64,000 nucleotides of DNA, from the NCBI GenBank assembly GCA_934047225.1, contig OW203989.1, positions 4,873,977 through 4,937,976 on the forward strand, given 5' to 3'. This stretch comes from Ypsolopha sequella (Eukaryota; Arthropoda; Insecta; Lepidoptera; Ypsolophidae). The position numbers were made by a program, and so were the translations under genes. The notes under the pieces are model-generated. The model was not told the origin of the DNA, did not search any database, and saw only the letters and a program-made list of their open reading frames with translations. Numbering within the stretch: position 1 is the stretch's first letter; every line of letters begins with the position of its first letter. This document shows positions 34,801 to 45,377 of this stretch, one piece after another.

Positions 34801-36513
34801 TCTGTTTACTGAAAAAAAAAACAGGTCAATCTCTAGTGGATCCATAAAACTTCGTAAGACATCAAAAAGCTTTTGGCTTCAGAAGGTCGAATTTTCTTTT
34901 TAAGACACAAAATAAGCCTTAGGTTATTCCCTTGTGGTTTGACTTCGTCTCAAATCTCTATTATCCAATCTTTTATGTCTGAGAAAATTTTACTTTATAC
35001 GCTGAAATGATGGAGGTTGCTCGCTGAAAGTTTTTATGTTGTACACTTATTTATATTTGTACAACTGATTTACAAGTAAATTAGGATGGTTACAGCCAGA
35101 GGTTGCGGGTTAAACAGGAAGATATGTTAAAATTACATTAAAATTACAATAATGAGCTTAAACTATAAATAAGTAACTATAACTTACAATTTTTTTTTAC
35201 CTACAACTCGACCAAGCCGTCCTAGAAGGGCGTATGCTGACCAAATTAGCTTGGTCTCAGAAGTAATGTTCTATGAAATACTAGTTCTAATGTAGCCGCA
35301 AAATCAAAATAACGGAAGTCTTACAAGCGCGGAAGTTGATAAGAGCAGGACAGACAATTCAAAAACGAAAGCGTTTGTGCAGGACGGAAATTTAGCTTCG
35401 TACTGGGCTTTAATATATTTTTGAAGACCTAAATAAAATACTCGTCTAACTATCGATCAAGTCCGGATAACTGTGAACTAATGTAATTCAGGACCCATCT
35501 GCACGCTACATTGTACCAAAATAATTAGACACATGAGTAAACTCTTTTGAGTAGTAATAAAGACGATTGTTGAGTAGTTTGCCACTTTAATTCATGGTCG
35601 TAGATCTGGCTTCGTAACTCTGGAAAAGTATGGAAGATCGTTTTGGAGAAGGCAATTCAAGAAATCGGTCTATCAAATGGTTACTGATTAGCCCAGAATT
35701 GAGGTATTACCCCCGGATTGAATCTTTGCCGAAAGGATTAGAAACGAACTTATGGATACTATAGCGATTACAGGAATACTGTAGTGATTAAAAAAAATTA
35801 ACACAAATAAGAAAAAAAAGTAAAATATGAAAAGAAGTTTATGAAAATACAATATGGATATTAAATTGTAGGTATTAAAGAGCTGATTCTAAAAGAATAT
35901 AGAAATCCTCGAACAACCACATTAAATTTATGTCCCCTTCCCTTATCTCCAAAGCTGGTGGACTAAAAATTTATAAAATAAATAATAGTAATATGTTCTT
36001 ACGTAAAGTTACAGAAAAATATAGCAGATAAGAAATTCACGAATACAAAATGACCAAATTCCCAAAACTGTCGCATTACTGAAATGAATCTGACTCGCAC
36101 TTGACCGGTTTTTTATTTTTGGGTGCGATGACACTTGGTGGCTTGTTGGTGACGGTGCGTGAACCCATAAGATTGTCCCCCACCAAAAATCACTGAACGC
36201 GCCTAAAGAAGTTTTGCACTTCAAAAATATTTTCACGTTACCTTACTAATTCTGAATATCTACTTTCGGTCATGTTTCATTAGTAAAGTTGTTTAATACG
36301 ATCATAAGATTAAATGCTTTTATTTAAACGTGTTAAATAACCCTTACAGTACTAAAAATAAAGAACAATTGCAAAACAATGGAAAAAGGGACATATATCC
36401 CTGATCCCATCAGTCCTGTAAGAATACTATAATACCGGAAATATGTTGAAAGAATTAGTATTAATAACAGTAAAAATATAAATTAGTAACAGTATTACGT
36501 CTGGGCAGTGTCC
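31876..36513. other. Gene-free AT-rich sequence
   Basis: Long stretch without a recognisable gene. It contains an AT microsatellite with internal symmetry (32573-32606). Frames at 32621-32830 and 36009-36236 have no recognisable content. Confidence 0.4.
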
Positions 36514-37126
36514 TTAACCCTTAATTAGGCGCACTAAGAAAATTACATAATTACTCGCATGGGGTCACAGGTGACCCCAAATTGTAGGAATAATTTTTAT
36601 TATTTATGAAATATATAAGTAAATAAAACTTTATTATTATTAAAGTGCTTTATTAATTCTATTATATTTAAAAGGAAACAACATGAACTAAATATCCAAT
36701 CAAACAAAAACAAGCTAAATTAAAATTATTATCAAAAATTATCAATTTGTACTTATACTAAGATCAAAGTTAAAACTTTAGAAGTATTTGAATAATTTCA
36801 TTTTATCAAGCTGTAAAAAACATATTTATAAAATAAATGTACACACTGGACATATAATAATACAAATCGAATTAATAATACACAAGAAAAATACATAAAC
36901 TAAACAACTCCCCTCTTTCAAAAAAGTAACGTAATTACTCGCACGGGGTCACCGCTCAAGAGCGCAGAGACGCATCCTTCTACTCCCGTGACTTGGACGC
37001 TACCAGAATACAAACTTCGACGCGGGTTATGAAGCTAGCGGGGGCGCGGGGAAATTCGGGCAACGGCAAGTGCTTAATTTTTCAATGCGAAACTGCTTTG
37101 ACCCCATGCGACTAATTAAGGGTTAA
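36514..37126. mobile_element. piggyBac-like non-autonomous element
   Basis: TTAA (36514-36517) followed by CCCTTAATTAG, and CTAATTAAGGG followed by TTAA (37123-37126), give perfect 11-bp inverted ends with the TTAA duplication of piggyBac transposons, whose ends usually begin CCC. Subterminal ACTCGCATGGGGTCAC and GACCCCATGCGACT blocks are also inverted, and a third block lies at 36950. No transposase is encoded in the 613 bp. Confidence 0.8.
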
Positions 37127-37242
37127 AATAACGCTCAGGAGACGCAAGCATTAGGGCTGCCCACATACTTATATGCGCGGGACTCGCGTCGGGTGGCATC
37201 TTACACTCTCCGTATCCGTAATTAACTGGGGCACACCCCTAC

Positions 37243-37681
37243 TAGAGATCATCTAAGCCCAAATGACTCGCCCCACTACCACGTTTACGCACACCAACAA
37301 ATCTTAAATATGGACGCAATACACATAAAAATGCCATTGAATTGGTCATTCAGTTATTAAAAAAATTATCAGTTTTTTTTGTACACTATACTTGCTAAGA
37401 AGCGGTTGTTTTCGGATTTGTTGTCGAACTAGTCATAATTGGTCGAAACGCGCGAGAGAGCAGATGTCTTGTTTCATACAATGCGCACGCGCTGCTCTAT
37501 ACAGTTAGCGTTGTCTGATTTATCAAGCGACTAGTCCACTGAGATGTACGCATACAGACCATAGTTTACGAAACAGTCAATGCTCCCACACAGATGAAGT
37601 GTCGTTATTAATATTTGCACTTGACATCTAAATCAACTAATTAAGAAAGGGGGCGAGTTATTTGGGCTTAGACGATCTCTA
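37243..37681. mobile_element. Foldback MITE with ~31-bp inverted ends
   Basis: AGAGATCATCTAAGCCCAAA and CTCGCCCC at 37244-37274 are mirrored by GGGGGCGAG and TTTGGGCTTAGACGATCTCT at 37649-37680, with three mismatches. The target duplication is not obvious. No coding capacity. Confidence 0.7.
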
Positions 37682-38318
37682 CCGAGGTATGCTGAGATTT
37701 GGCAGCGCGCCTTTCGGCCATTTTATATGAAGACACAATACTCTTACTTTTCTCTGCTGTGTCTTATCCAACTTAACAAATATCTTCTTACATCTCTCGA
37801 GACTTCAGCACAGCACGAATTGTGTTCGTTTACAACTGAATAAAAGTTACTCTCGCAATCAGCTGATTAAACTAACATCACCGAACTAAAATGGGTTTTC
37901 TTATCAAGGAAATAGGGTTCCATTTCCCTAGGCAAGTTTTTCCAGTTAACTCATGTGCGGATAGTAGAGTTTTGGACTTGAATTCTCTTGCGAAGAAAAT
38001 TAGAGAAAAGCGAGCAATTCAAGAGTTACTGCGGATTTTCTTCGAGTTAATTAAAACAATTAGTCTGAAATGAAATAGTGATGGTGAATAAAAAATACTA
38101 GGTATGTTAAGTAAGACTTTAATGGTCTCTTTGCTGATGAAATAAAAAGAAGTTTTGTATATAAATTGCGTCATATCGCATCCTATTATGCGGATATTAA
38201 AAAAAAACAAAGCTTTTTTTCATGACATAATTTTCCGAGGATATTGTCAGAGATGATAGGATGTGAGCTCTATTGCCGTACGTCGGACACAAATACATAC
38301 TTTTTATGGCATGCAGGT
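37682..38318. other. Gene-free sequence
   Basis: Two overlapping antiparallel short frames (37891-38073 and 38019-38210) have no recognisable content. Nothing else seen. Confidence 0.4.
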
Positions 38319-38793
38319 TTAAGGCGATTACCATCGCCAAATTAGCAGCTCGATATTTGTCAGTACGAATATCAACGGAAATGACATTGAAATAACGTCC
38401 ATATCAGCGCGCAATGCATAGTGGCTGTTACGACGCTCGCTGCGTCCTTGATAGGGCGAAATAGGAGAAAATTATACTTTTCACTTGGACGTGATTGTTC
38501 GATTGAATAATCTTATGTTATGTTTATAGCTATCAAATGTGTCTATTTATCAAAGCATAAATGAATTCAATCGGCCAAGCCACTTAGGAGCAGTAGGAAA
38601 TTCAAGCCAAAACACACCATTTAGTTAATACATTTTTTTCATGTAGAAGTTTTGGTGGTAGATATGAAAAAGAAAAATGTTACATATGTTGTCTAAGAGC
38701 TAATTATTCATAATAAATTTTTTCATTATGGTTTTACCGTAAACGAGGAGTAGGCTTTAGAAAGTACCCATTTGGCAATAGTAAGGCCCTTAA
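38319..38793 (+). mobile_element. TTAA-flanked MITE family B, copy 2
   Basis: TTAAGGCGATTACCATCGCC at the left and GGCAATAGTAAGGCCCTTAA at the right. 475 bp, collinear with 29405-29878 in the same orientation. Confidence 0.75.
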
Positions 38794-41700
38794 GAGGAGG
38801 CCTTTGTGTTTTCAAGAGTTTTTGAACGATCGTACAGAATCTACCACTTATCCAATCAATATGAAACTTATATATATGTTTTTTCATACCTTTATCTTGC
38901 CTTTGTATGTAGCGTTACCTAATTGGAAAACTTTCACCCGATAGATTTTATTTTTGAAAATAGTCTCTTTTTGAGTGTTTTTTTTTTTTTGGTTTTGTGT
39001 TTAATCCATTTGATCTTAGTGTTTCATATTTTACTATCAATACGAAAATCTTGTTTATTAACGAATGTAAGATAAAAAAATTACTTAAATGTAATATTGT
39101 AATTTGAGTCGATTTTAATCTTAAAATTAGACTCGTTCTGGATCGTTTCGCGCGCATTTTGGCGCACTCGATTTCAATTTTATGAAAGATAGTCTACGGG
39201 TTATAATTGCAAAGTCGCTGTGCGCCTAAGGAAGGCCTCGTCTTAACTTCACCCTTAGCAACTCGTAAATAATCCGGATATAGTATATAACACAGATTCC
39301 TCTATAAGAAGAGTAAAGGGCAAGCTCTCTGCATCCTGGGTGTCATCAACACTTTCCATCAGCCGCGGAAGTGGTCGAGGCTAAGTATAAAGTGAATAAA
39401 AATATAAGTAAAAAGTTCCAAGGTTATAACGCCAAATTCACACTTGAGACTTATTACGTCCCGCCCGTCCACTCGATCGTTGCGTCATCGCCGCGCCGCC
39501 GCGCCACCGCGACGCCGACGCTTCAATTTTAAAAGATTTATTTTTACTTAATTTTTCAAAAATTGTACGTCAATTTAGGACATAGTTTTCATTATTTTGG
39601 TATATAAATTAACCATTATATTTCTATGATTTTTTAAAGAATTGTCCGATATGACGTCACTTGAGAATTTTAGACATTACACTGATTGTGATTCAAAAAA
39701 AAAAAAAAATTATGTGCGATTGCTTATAAAAAAGTGATCTGTCTCTGTCTGTCTACGCATCTGTCATCCAGCTGTCAAATTAGTCGGAAGCAAATGATTA
39801 TAAATTTATCTTGATAGCAAAGGACACATTTCTAAACAGCCATTTCTCAGGTGACGTCACACGAAAGCAAATGGAATTTGCAGCTTTTTCGTAAAAATAT
39901 CCATTATCATTTGGTTTTTTAAACCACAAGTTCTAAAATATGGCTTATTACACCTTAATCTCGAAATGGTTTTCGAATTAACACACCTTAAATTGTTTCG
40001 GACGCAGAGTTTTGTAGAAAAATATTAATACTAATTTATTTGAAATTTTAACTTGTGAATTTGAAAGAAGATATTTTTGTACAGTTATTAAGAAAAATAC
40101 ATATCGATGAGAATATAATCATTTTATCGACTATGATTTTTTTTTTCTTTATTCTTTTTTTTTTCTTATGTAGTATTAAACAATCTTTTTTTTATAACAA
40201 TTTTCTCTGCAATTGGTTTTTTAATTTTATTTTATTAATGAGGTATGTCTGTCATATTTAAGCTTCGAAACTTTGAATTCGAACTCTTAACCGGGATTCG
40301 AAACCAGGACCACTCGCTACTTACTGTGCTATTCAGGTTAAAACCTCTATATCCAGATTGCATTTTCTTCTGCATTGGATTATTGCAATGATAGGTATGT
40401 TAATTTGTATGTCCTTAAGATGGACAAATCGGCAAGTGATAAAGTGTAGAAATATTTTAAAGCAACCATATCTTGTATTTAATGTGAACAAAATGGTTTA
40501 TTTGAGAAGTCAATGTAGGTTTTATGAACTAAAATGCATTTATATGAACTTTTATGACAGTCTGAGCTTTAGAACGCATTAAATATGAATAAAAATTAAA
40601 GGTGAATAAACTGTTTTTTTATCTTACTTTTACTGAGCAAATTAATTATAAAAATTAAATAATACAAAAATGTACAGATCTTTGTAACCTTCAGGTTTTC
40701 TCAAACGTAAATAAATAGTGAAACCACAAAAAAAGTTCTTTGAATACAAGATGTTTCTCAATTGTATTTAATACGTCGTTTCATTACATTTTGTAAAAGG
40801 TTTTTTAGTAACCCTGTTAATTATCGATTCTCGATAACAATTAATTTACACTCGACTTCCGGCACGATTGTGCCTTCTGTTATTTTCATACAAGGTAACC
40901 GTGTTTTTCCAAAATAGTTATATACATTCTTCATTACTTTTATTATTAAGTTTAGTTTGTAAAATATTTATTTTTAGGCGTTTAGTTTGTTTAAGTTTTA
41001 AAAATTTTATAGGTTTATCTAGTTTTAATACAAAGTTAATTTATTGCAAATAAATGAATTGATTTGTCTTGTAAAAAAATTGTGATAAAATAATAAATGT
41101 ACATGAATTCTTAAGTTACGCTTACATCGTGTAAACATATATTTGCTTCCTTTAAGGGTTTATTTTGTGTCTTTATTTATACAAAGCATTTCTCTTAAAA
41201 ATTGAACAGTTGGCAGCTTATTTTATTGTTGATACTTGATACTGATACATGGGAAATATATAAAAAAAACAATAATTTACACTTATAAATTAAAAACATC
41301 ATTAGACTTAACCATAGGTTTAACATCAAACAAGCAAGATTAATCAGTATTTCTACCCTCCGTGCTAGTAAAACTGTAATACAGCAGGGTAGCTTTCCCG
41401 TTCTCTAGATACAATATTTTAGTTTAAGTTGGTAGAATAAGCCATAAGATTGCATGCAATGTTATAATTATTCACTAATAGTGCATGCATAACATTCAAT
41501 AAATTACAAATTGATTAAAATGTCTATTATATATAAAATATTTTATACTTATTTATAAAATGACGAAAGTACCTACAGTGTATTTTGTAAAAAAAACACT
41601 CGTTTTAGGAATATTGTGTAGTGTATTTTGCTAATTTAATAAAGTTCTTGATTTTAAAATTTTGTTCAAAATAAACCAACACTTGGCCCTTACCACTTTC

Positions 41701-42127
41701 TTATGAAACAGAAAAGTGTGAGATCCCTTCAAGGTTTTCAAAATGCAATAGCACATTTCCCCAAACAATGTTGCCACAAAAACTCCAGCGTAGCAAAAAG
41801 CTCTTATAAAAACATCGTTCTTAGACTTCACTTTTCAAAACGTCCCTGTAAGTTCACCTGAGGTGAGAAACCGAAGTTCAATAAAACTTACCTTGTGTTG
41901 ACCTTTTGTTGGACAAAAGTCACATTCACATTCCGGGAAATGAGAAGACAACATTTTACTGGTTGTTGTCTTTATAACAGAACATCTTCGAAACATGACA
42001 TCATCAAAGCTTAATTATTTTGGGTTTCGTACTGTTTTTAAGAGTGGTTTATCTAGCAGGTAAAAGCGGAACCATTTTTTTTTTATTACTTGCGATTATC
42101 GGCACTTGGTGAAACATCATCATAATC
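38794..42127. other. Gene-free AT-rich sequence
   Basis: A SINE-type B-box fragment occurs at 40280-40316 (AACCGGGATTCGAAACCAGG). Short frames (38948-39157, 40055-40261, 40358-40582, 40868-41053, 41631-41831) are unremarkable. A short C- and G-rich patch at 39470-39520 is not explained. Confidence 0.4.
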
Positions 42128-42320
42128 TTGATAAAAACACTTGTACTGTTTCACAATATCACTTTTTTTACTCCAACCGGTTTCGCCTTACGGCATTATC
42201 AAGGAACACTGTTAATCATTGTTTATTATATTTAACAGCGTTCCTTGATAATGCCGTAAGTTGGAACCGGTTGGAGTAATAAAAAGTCATATTGTGAAAC
42301 AGTGCAAGTGTTTTTATCAA
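42128..42320. repeat. Inverted repeat with hammerhead-like relics
   Basis: TTGATAAAAACACTTG and CAATATCACTTTTTTTACTC on the left answer the inverse wording at 42232-42320. Each arm contains CTTGATAATGCCGTAAG next to an ACCGGTT block. On the left arm (minus strand) this is followed by GGCGAAACCGGTT, close to a hammerhead core, but the CUGANGA box reads UUGAUAA, so it should be inactive. Confidence 0.55.
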
Positions 42321-42796
42321 AATTATATTTTTTTTTACATGAGTATGAGACTTTATTAATTTTAACTTTATAACTCAAACTGTGCCTGAGGTGAAGGGCC
42401 ATGACAAACGGACAGTCCAGGGCGTCAACAAAATCATTCTATAAAGGTTCTGTTTTCCCATTATGTGTTACGAAAGAACCAAATATTATTATTATGTGTC
42501 GTTATTGAACCCTAAAGAGTAGCCAAACTTTAAAACCACAAAAGATTTTTGAAAACAGGATAATTCCTAAATTCTTCCTATAGGGTTCTGAAAACAAAAG
42601 ACATGTTATAAAGAAAGCCTTGTCGTAGACAAAGAAAGAGCCAATGAAAAAAGTTCGCTTCATTGAAAAACAATTCAAAATGAAGGCTATTTTTTCAGTT
42701 GAAAACAGAAGTCCGTCTAAATGAATAAAGTAAAAATAACAATAATTAATTACTCTAACATTAATAAAACCCGCGTGAGCTGAAATACTAAATTAA

Positions 42797-42856
42797 ATAT
42801 AGCCAACAACAATCACACGTGAGTATTCAAGCGGCATGTAATAATACGAGTAATTT
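42797..42856 (+). repeat. Single copy of the CAACAACAATCACACGTGAG repeat
   Basis: Matches the arms of the inverted repeat at 61131-61324. Confidence 0.5.
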
Positions 42857-43460
42857 CATAATTACTCTCTTAAACATTATAAATCCATTATCTAAAATGA
42901 AGGAGAGTTTTTTGCAAAACGCTCTTGTGTGAATTTATATTAAATTTTATTTAATTAAAAAACACTACTCGAGCACGCACTTTATCAAATATGCGATGAA
43001 CCAATCTTGGTCAGGAAATAAAGGGTTGCCATCGGTGAAGTTCACCAGTTGCCATCTATTTCTTTACGTTCGACTTTTAAATAAAACTTTGCCTCTTCCT
43101 CCATCGCTACTGAGGAACATTGAGATTGATCGTCTTGCCCCCTGTTTCTAGATAAATTAGCTACCATTACCGAAGAACTTCCCCGGTTTAAGGGTCCATC
43201 AAGGAATGGGAACCTTAATGGTGAAGTATTATTCAAAATGTAAGTAAAATGTACTCGTGTTGGTTGGTTGGTCTTGCTTGAGCCATTTCACATTGCAACA
43301 TTCAAGAGTTCACTACATAATGAAATGGGTTATGCATCAAAGGAGTTTAAACGCATTTACCACTACCATGAACCGTCAGTTTCCTCCTTTTCGATCAAAA
43401 AACATACTTTAGTAAAATATTACATGAAATTGACTGATCTTACAATCTTTGCCTCTGTTA
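42857..43460. other. Gene-free sequence
   Basis: No supported gene; short frames at 43042-43236 and 43268-43528 are not recognisable. Confidence 0.35.
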
Positions 43461-43860
43461 TAATAGTAGTTTATGCTACAAGGGCGAAAAAGAATAAATT
43501 AGGAGGACGATTTAAAACACGAGCGTAGCAAGTGTTTTAAAAGTAACCGAGTAATTTATTGCTCTCACGCCCGTGCATCATACTACGTTTTTCAATGCAC
43601 AGTGTGAGGAAATAAAACAAATATAATCAAAGAAAACAATTTAATTATTAAAGTTGAAAGTTACATTGTATCCAGAGCCGTTAAACAGTGGAAAAAAAGA
43701 ATTAACATTTATGGTACACAGTAAAGGTTGCAGGTTAGCCAACTTCTCGTAAATAAATTAAAAAGTAATAATAATAAAGCCCTAGGGCAAAATAATCGAC
43801 TTTCTGTTCGGTTTTGATGCATAAAAAGTGGGCCTTTACGAGCACTTGCATTCAAAAGAC
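43461..43860 (-). repeat. Dispersed repeat family C, copy 3
   Basis: Same blocks and orientation as 25498-25930 (GTAGTTTATGCTACAAGGGC through AAAGTGGGCCTTTACGAGCA). It lies about 360 bp from the Maverick's left end. Confidence 0.65.
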
Positions 43861-44204
43861 TTTTTATGTAAGTATGACTTTGATATGACGACTTGTGATA
43901 CGGGCAATGACATAGTCGATTAAATTAACTTCTAATTTCATAATCAAATGTTAGCGATATACAAAGTCAGGTATCGCCTAACTGGTTTCGATACAAGATA
44001 AGAATATCGTTTTTTCGGTAAAGTATAGTTTCAGTTTCAAGCGAGGAAATGTCGCGGAACTACTGTTGTCTCCTAAAAATCGATTTATCTTACCTTTAGC
44101 CACACTAGTCAGGCTATTGTATATCGTGAGATGCCGTTTAGATTTTGAAATAAAAAATATTGCAAAAATTAAATCAACAAATTTCTTTTTTATTATGTTT
44201 TTAA

Positions 44205-44222
44205 AAGTTTTTAGGGTTCCTT
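44205..44222 (-). repeat. Left half of the repeat interrupted by the Maverick
   Basis: TTTTTAGGGTTCC immediately before the element is the start of the AGGGTTCCGTACC repeat family. The sequence right of the element (60257 onward, ACCCGAAGGGTGCC) is its natural continuation. Confidence 0.65.
44217..44222. repeat. Target-site duplication, left copy (TTCCTT)
   Basis: TTCCTT lies directly outside the element's terminal AGTAGG. The identical hexamer occurs directly outside the right terminal CCTACT at 60251-60256. Six-base duplications are diagnostic of Maverick/Polinton integration. Confidence 0.9.
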
Positions 44223-44532
44223 AGTAGGTATATATAGGGCATTATAGCTCACTGGAATCGCGGAAAGGTTCACTACGTTCACCTTTCCTCAATCGATTCC
44301 AGTTGAGCTATAACCCCCTATATATACAGTGAGCTATGCCCCAACGAACCTATTCTTCGCTTACGGTGAGCTATGCCCCAATGAACATATTCTTCGCTTA
44401 CAGTGAGCTATGCCCCAATGAACATATTCTTCGCTTACAGTGAGCTATGCCCCAATGAACATATTCTTCGCTTACAGTGAGCTATGCCCCAATGAATATA
44501 TACTTCGCTTCTCTCAATGAACTTTAATCGCA
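44223..44532 (+). repeat. Maverick left terminal inverted repeat
   Basis: The first 104 bases match the last 104 bases of the element in inverse orientation. They fold on themselves: TATATATAGGG, GAGCTATAA and TGGAATCG are each answered by their inverse within the same 104 bases. Five 37-bp repeats follow (44327-44511), then a short shared segment ending near CTTTAATCGCA. It is one 37-bp unit longer than the right repeat. Confidence 0.9.
44327..44511 (+). repeat. Five tandem 37-bp repeats in the left terminal repeat
   Basis: Units start at 44327, 44364, 44401, 44438 and 44475, each CAGTGAGCTATGCCCCAATG followed by AACATATTCTTCGCTTA with few substitutions. The CAGTGAGCTAT core also occurs in the hairpin arms of the terminus. 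Arrays like this are usually binding sites for a replication or transposition protein, which is inference here. There are no spacers, so this is not a CRISPR array. Confidence 0.95.
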
Positions 44533-44541
44533 CTAAGCAGT

Positions 44542-44549
44542 TATAAATA
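44542..44549 (+). promoter_or_regulatory. Candidate TATA box of the rightward gene block
   Basis: TATAAATA lies just inside the terminal repeat, 66 bases before the ATPase start codon, at a position that could drive the whole left block. Confidence 0.4.
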
Positions 44550-44614
44550 AGACAATTGTAGTGAATTTATTACACTTGAGATATTTCTTTCTTCAAGCAT
44601 ACACTAAAATAAGT

Positions 44615-45304
44615 ATGAAGTTCATAAAACAATCAAATTCACTAGAGCTCGATGAAATATGTGTGGAAAAGAAAAAATCTGGTTTTCGTCACGGAAAACT
44701 TTTACCAAATACAATCCGGTGTATCGTTTGTGGACCGTCTAATTGTGGTAAAACAAATTTAGTTATCGGACTTCTTTTACATGTTGATGGGCTGCGTTTT
44801 CGTAACGTTTACGTTTACTCAAAAACTATTTATCAACCTAAATACATGTTTCTAGAGAGAGTAATGGAGCTGGTTCCAGAGGTATCTTACTATAAATATC
44901 GTGATAATGAACAAGTCTTGAGCTCAGCTAACGCCTCCGAAAACTCTATAATCATTTTTGATGATGTTGCATGTGAAAACCAAAACAACATTCGAGACTA
45001 TTTTGCAATGGGTAGACACAAACATATAGACTGTTTTTATCTTAATCAAACCTATAGCAAAATACCTAAACAGCTTGTTCGTGATAACGCAAATCTTATA
45101 ATACTTTTTAAACAGGATGATATAAATTTACGGCATGCATATGATGAACACGTGAATACAGACATGACTTGGAACCAATTTCGAGAAATGTGTTCCCATA
45201 TTTGGAAAAATTCATATAGTTATTTAGTAATAAATAAAGATTGTCAGCGAAATGACGGATGTTATAGAATGAAGTTTGATACATACATCCATCTAGATAA
45301 ATAA
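44615..45304 (+). CDS. Packaging ATPase (FtsK/HerA type, A32-like)
   Basis: A 229-residue P-loop ATPase expected to drive DNA into the capsid, as in poxviruses, adintoviruses and other Polintons. The Walker A motif is GPSNCGKTN at about residues 40-48. Walker B is IIIFDD at 112-117. A polar YLNQTY segment at 142-147 fits the sensor region and R156 could act as arginine finger. A GTG-initiated extension reaches back to 44561, but the ATG at 44615 is the credible start in a eukaryotic element, and family members begin near here. It is the first gene inside the left repeat, preceded by a TATAAATA box. The frame is intact with all catalytic residues. Confidence 0.93.
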   Translation: MKFIKQSNSLELDEICVEKKKSGFRHGKLLPNTIRCIVCGPSNCGKTNLVIGLLLHVDGLRFRNVYVYSKTIYQPKYMFLERVMELVPEVSYYKYRDNEQVLSSANASENSIIIFDDVACENQNNIRDYFAMGRHKHIDCFYLNQTYSKIPKQLVRDNANLIILFKQDDINLRHAYDEHVNTDMTWNQFREMCSHIWKNSYSYLVINKDCQRNDGCYRMKFDTYIHLDK

Positions 45305-45377
45305 ATATAATAAGCAGGGTTATTGGAATTTCACATAACCATTTTAAACTGCAAGAAGTGCACGTATTTTCATAAAA

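Noticed and set aside
44327..44511. Regular 37-bp repeats resembling a CRISPR array
   Set aside because: The repeats are directly adjacent with no spacers, lie in a transposon terminal repeat, and are mirrored at the other end; the genome is eukaryotic.
44561..44614. N-terminal extension of the ATPase from a GTG codon
   Set aside because: Eukaryotic translation should begin at the ATG at 44615; the extension has no conserved residues.
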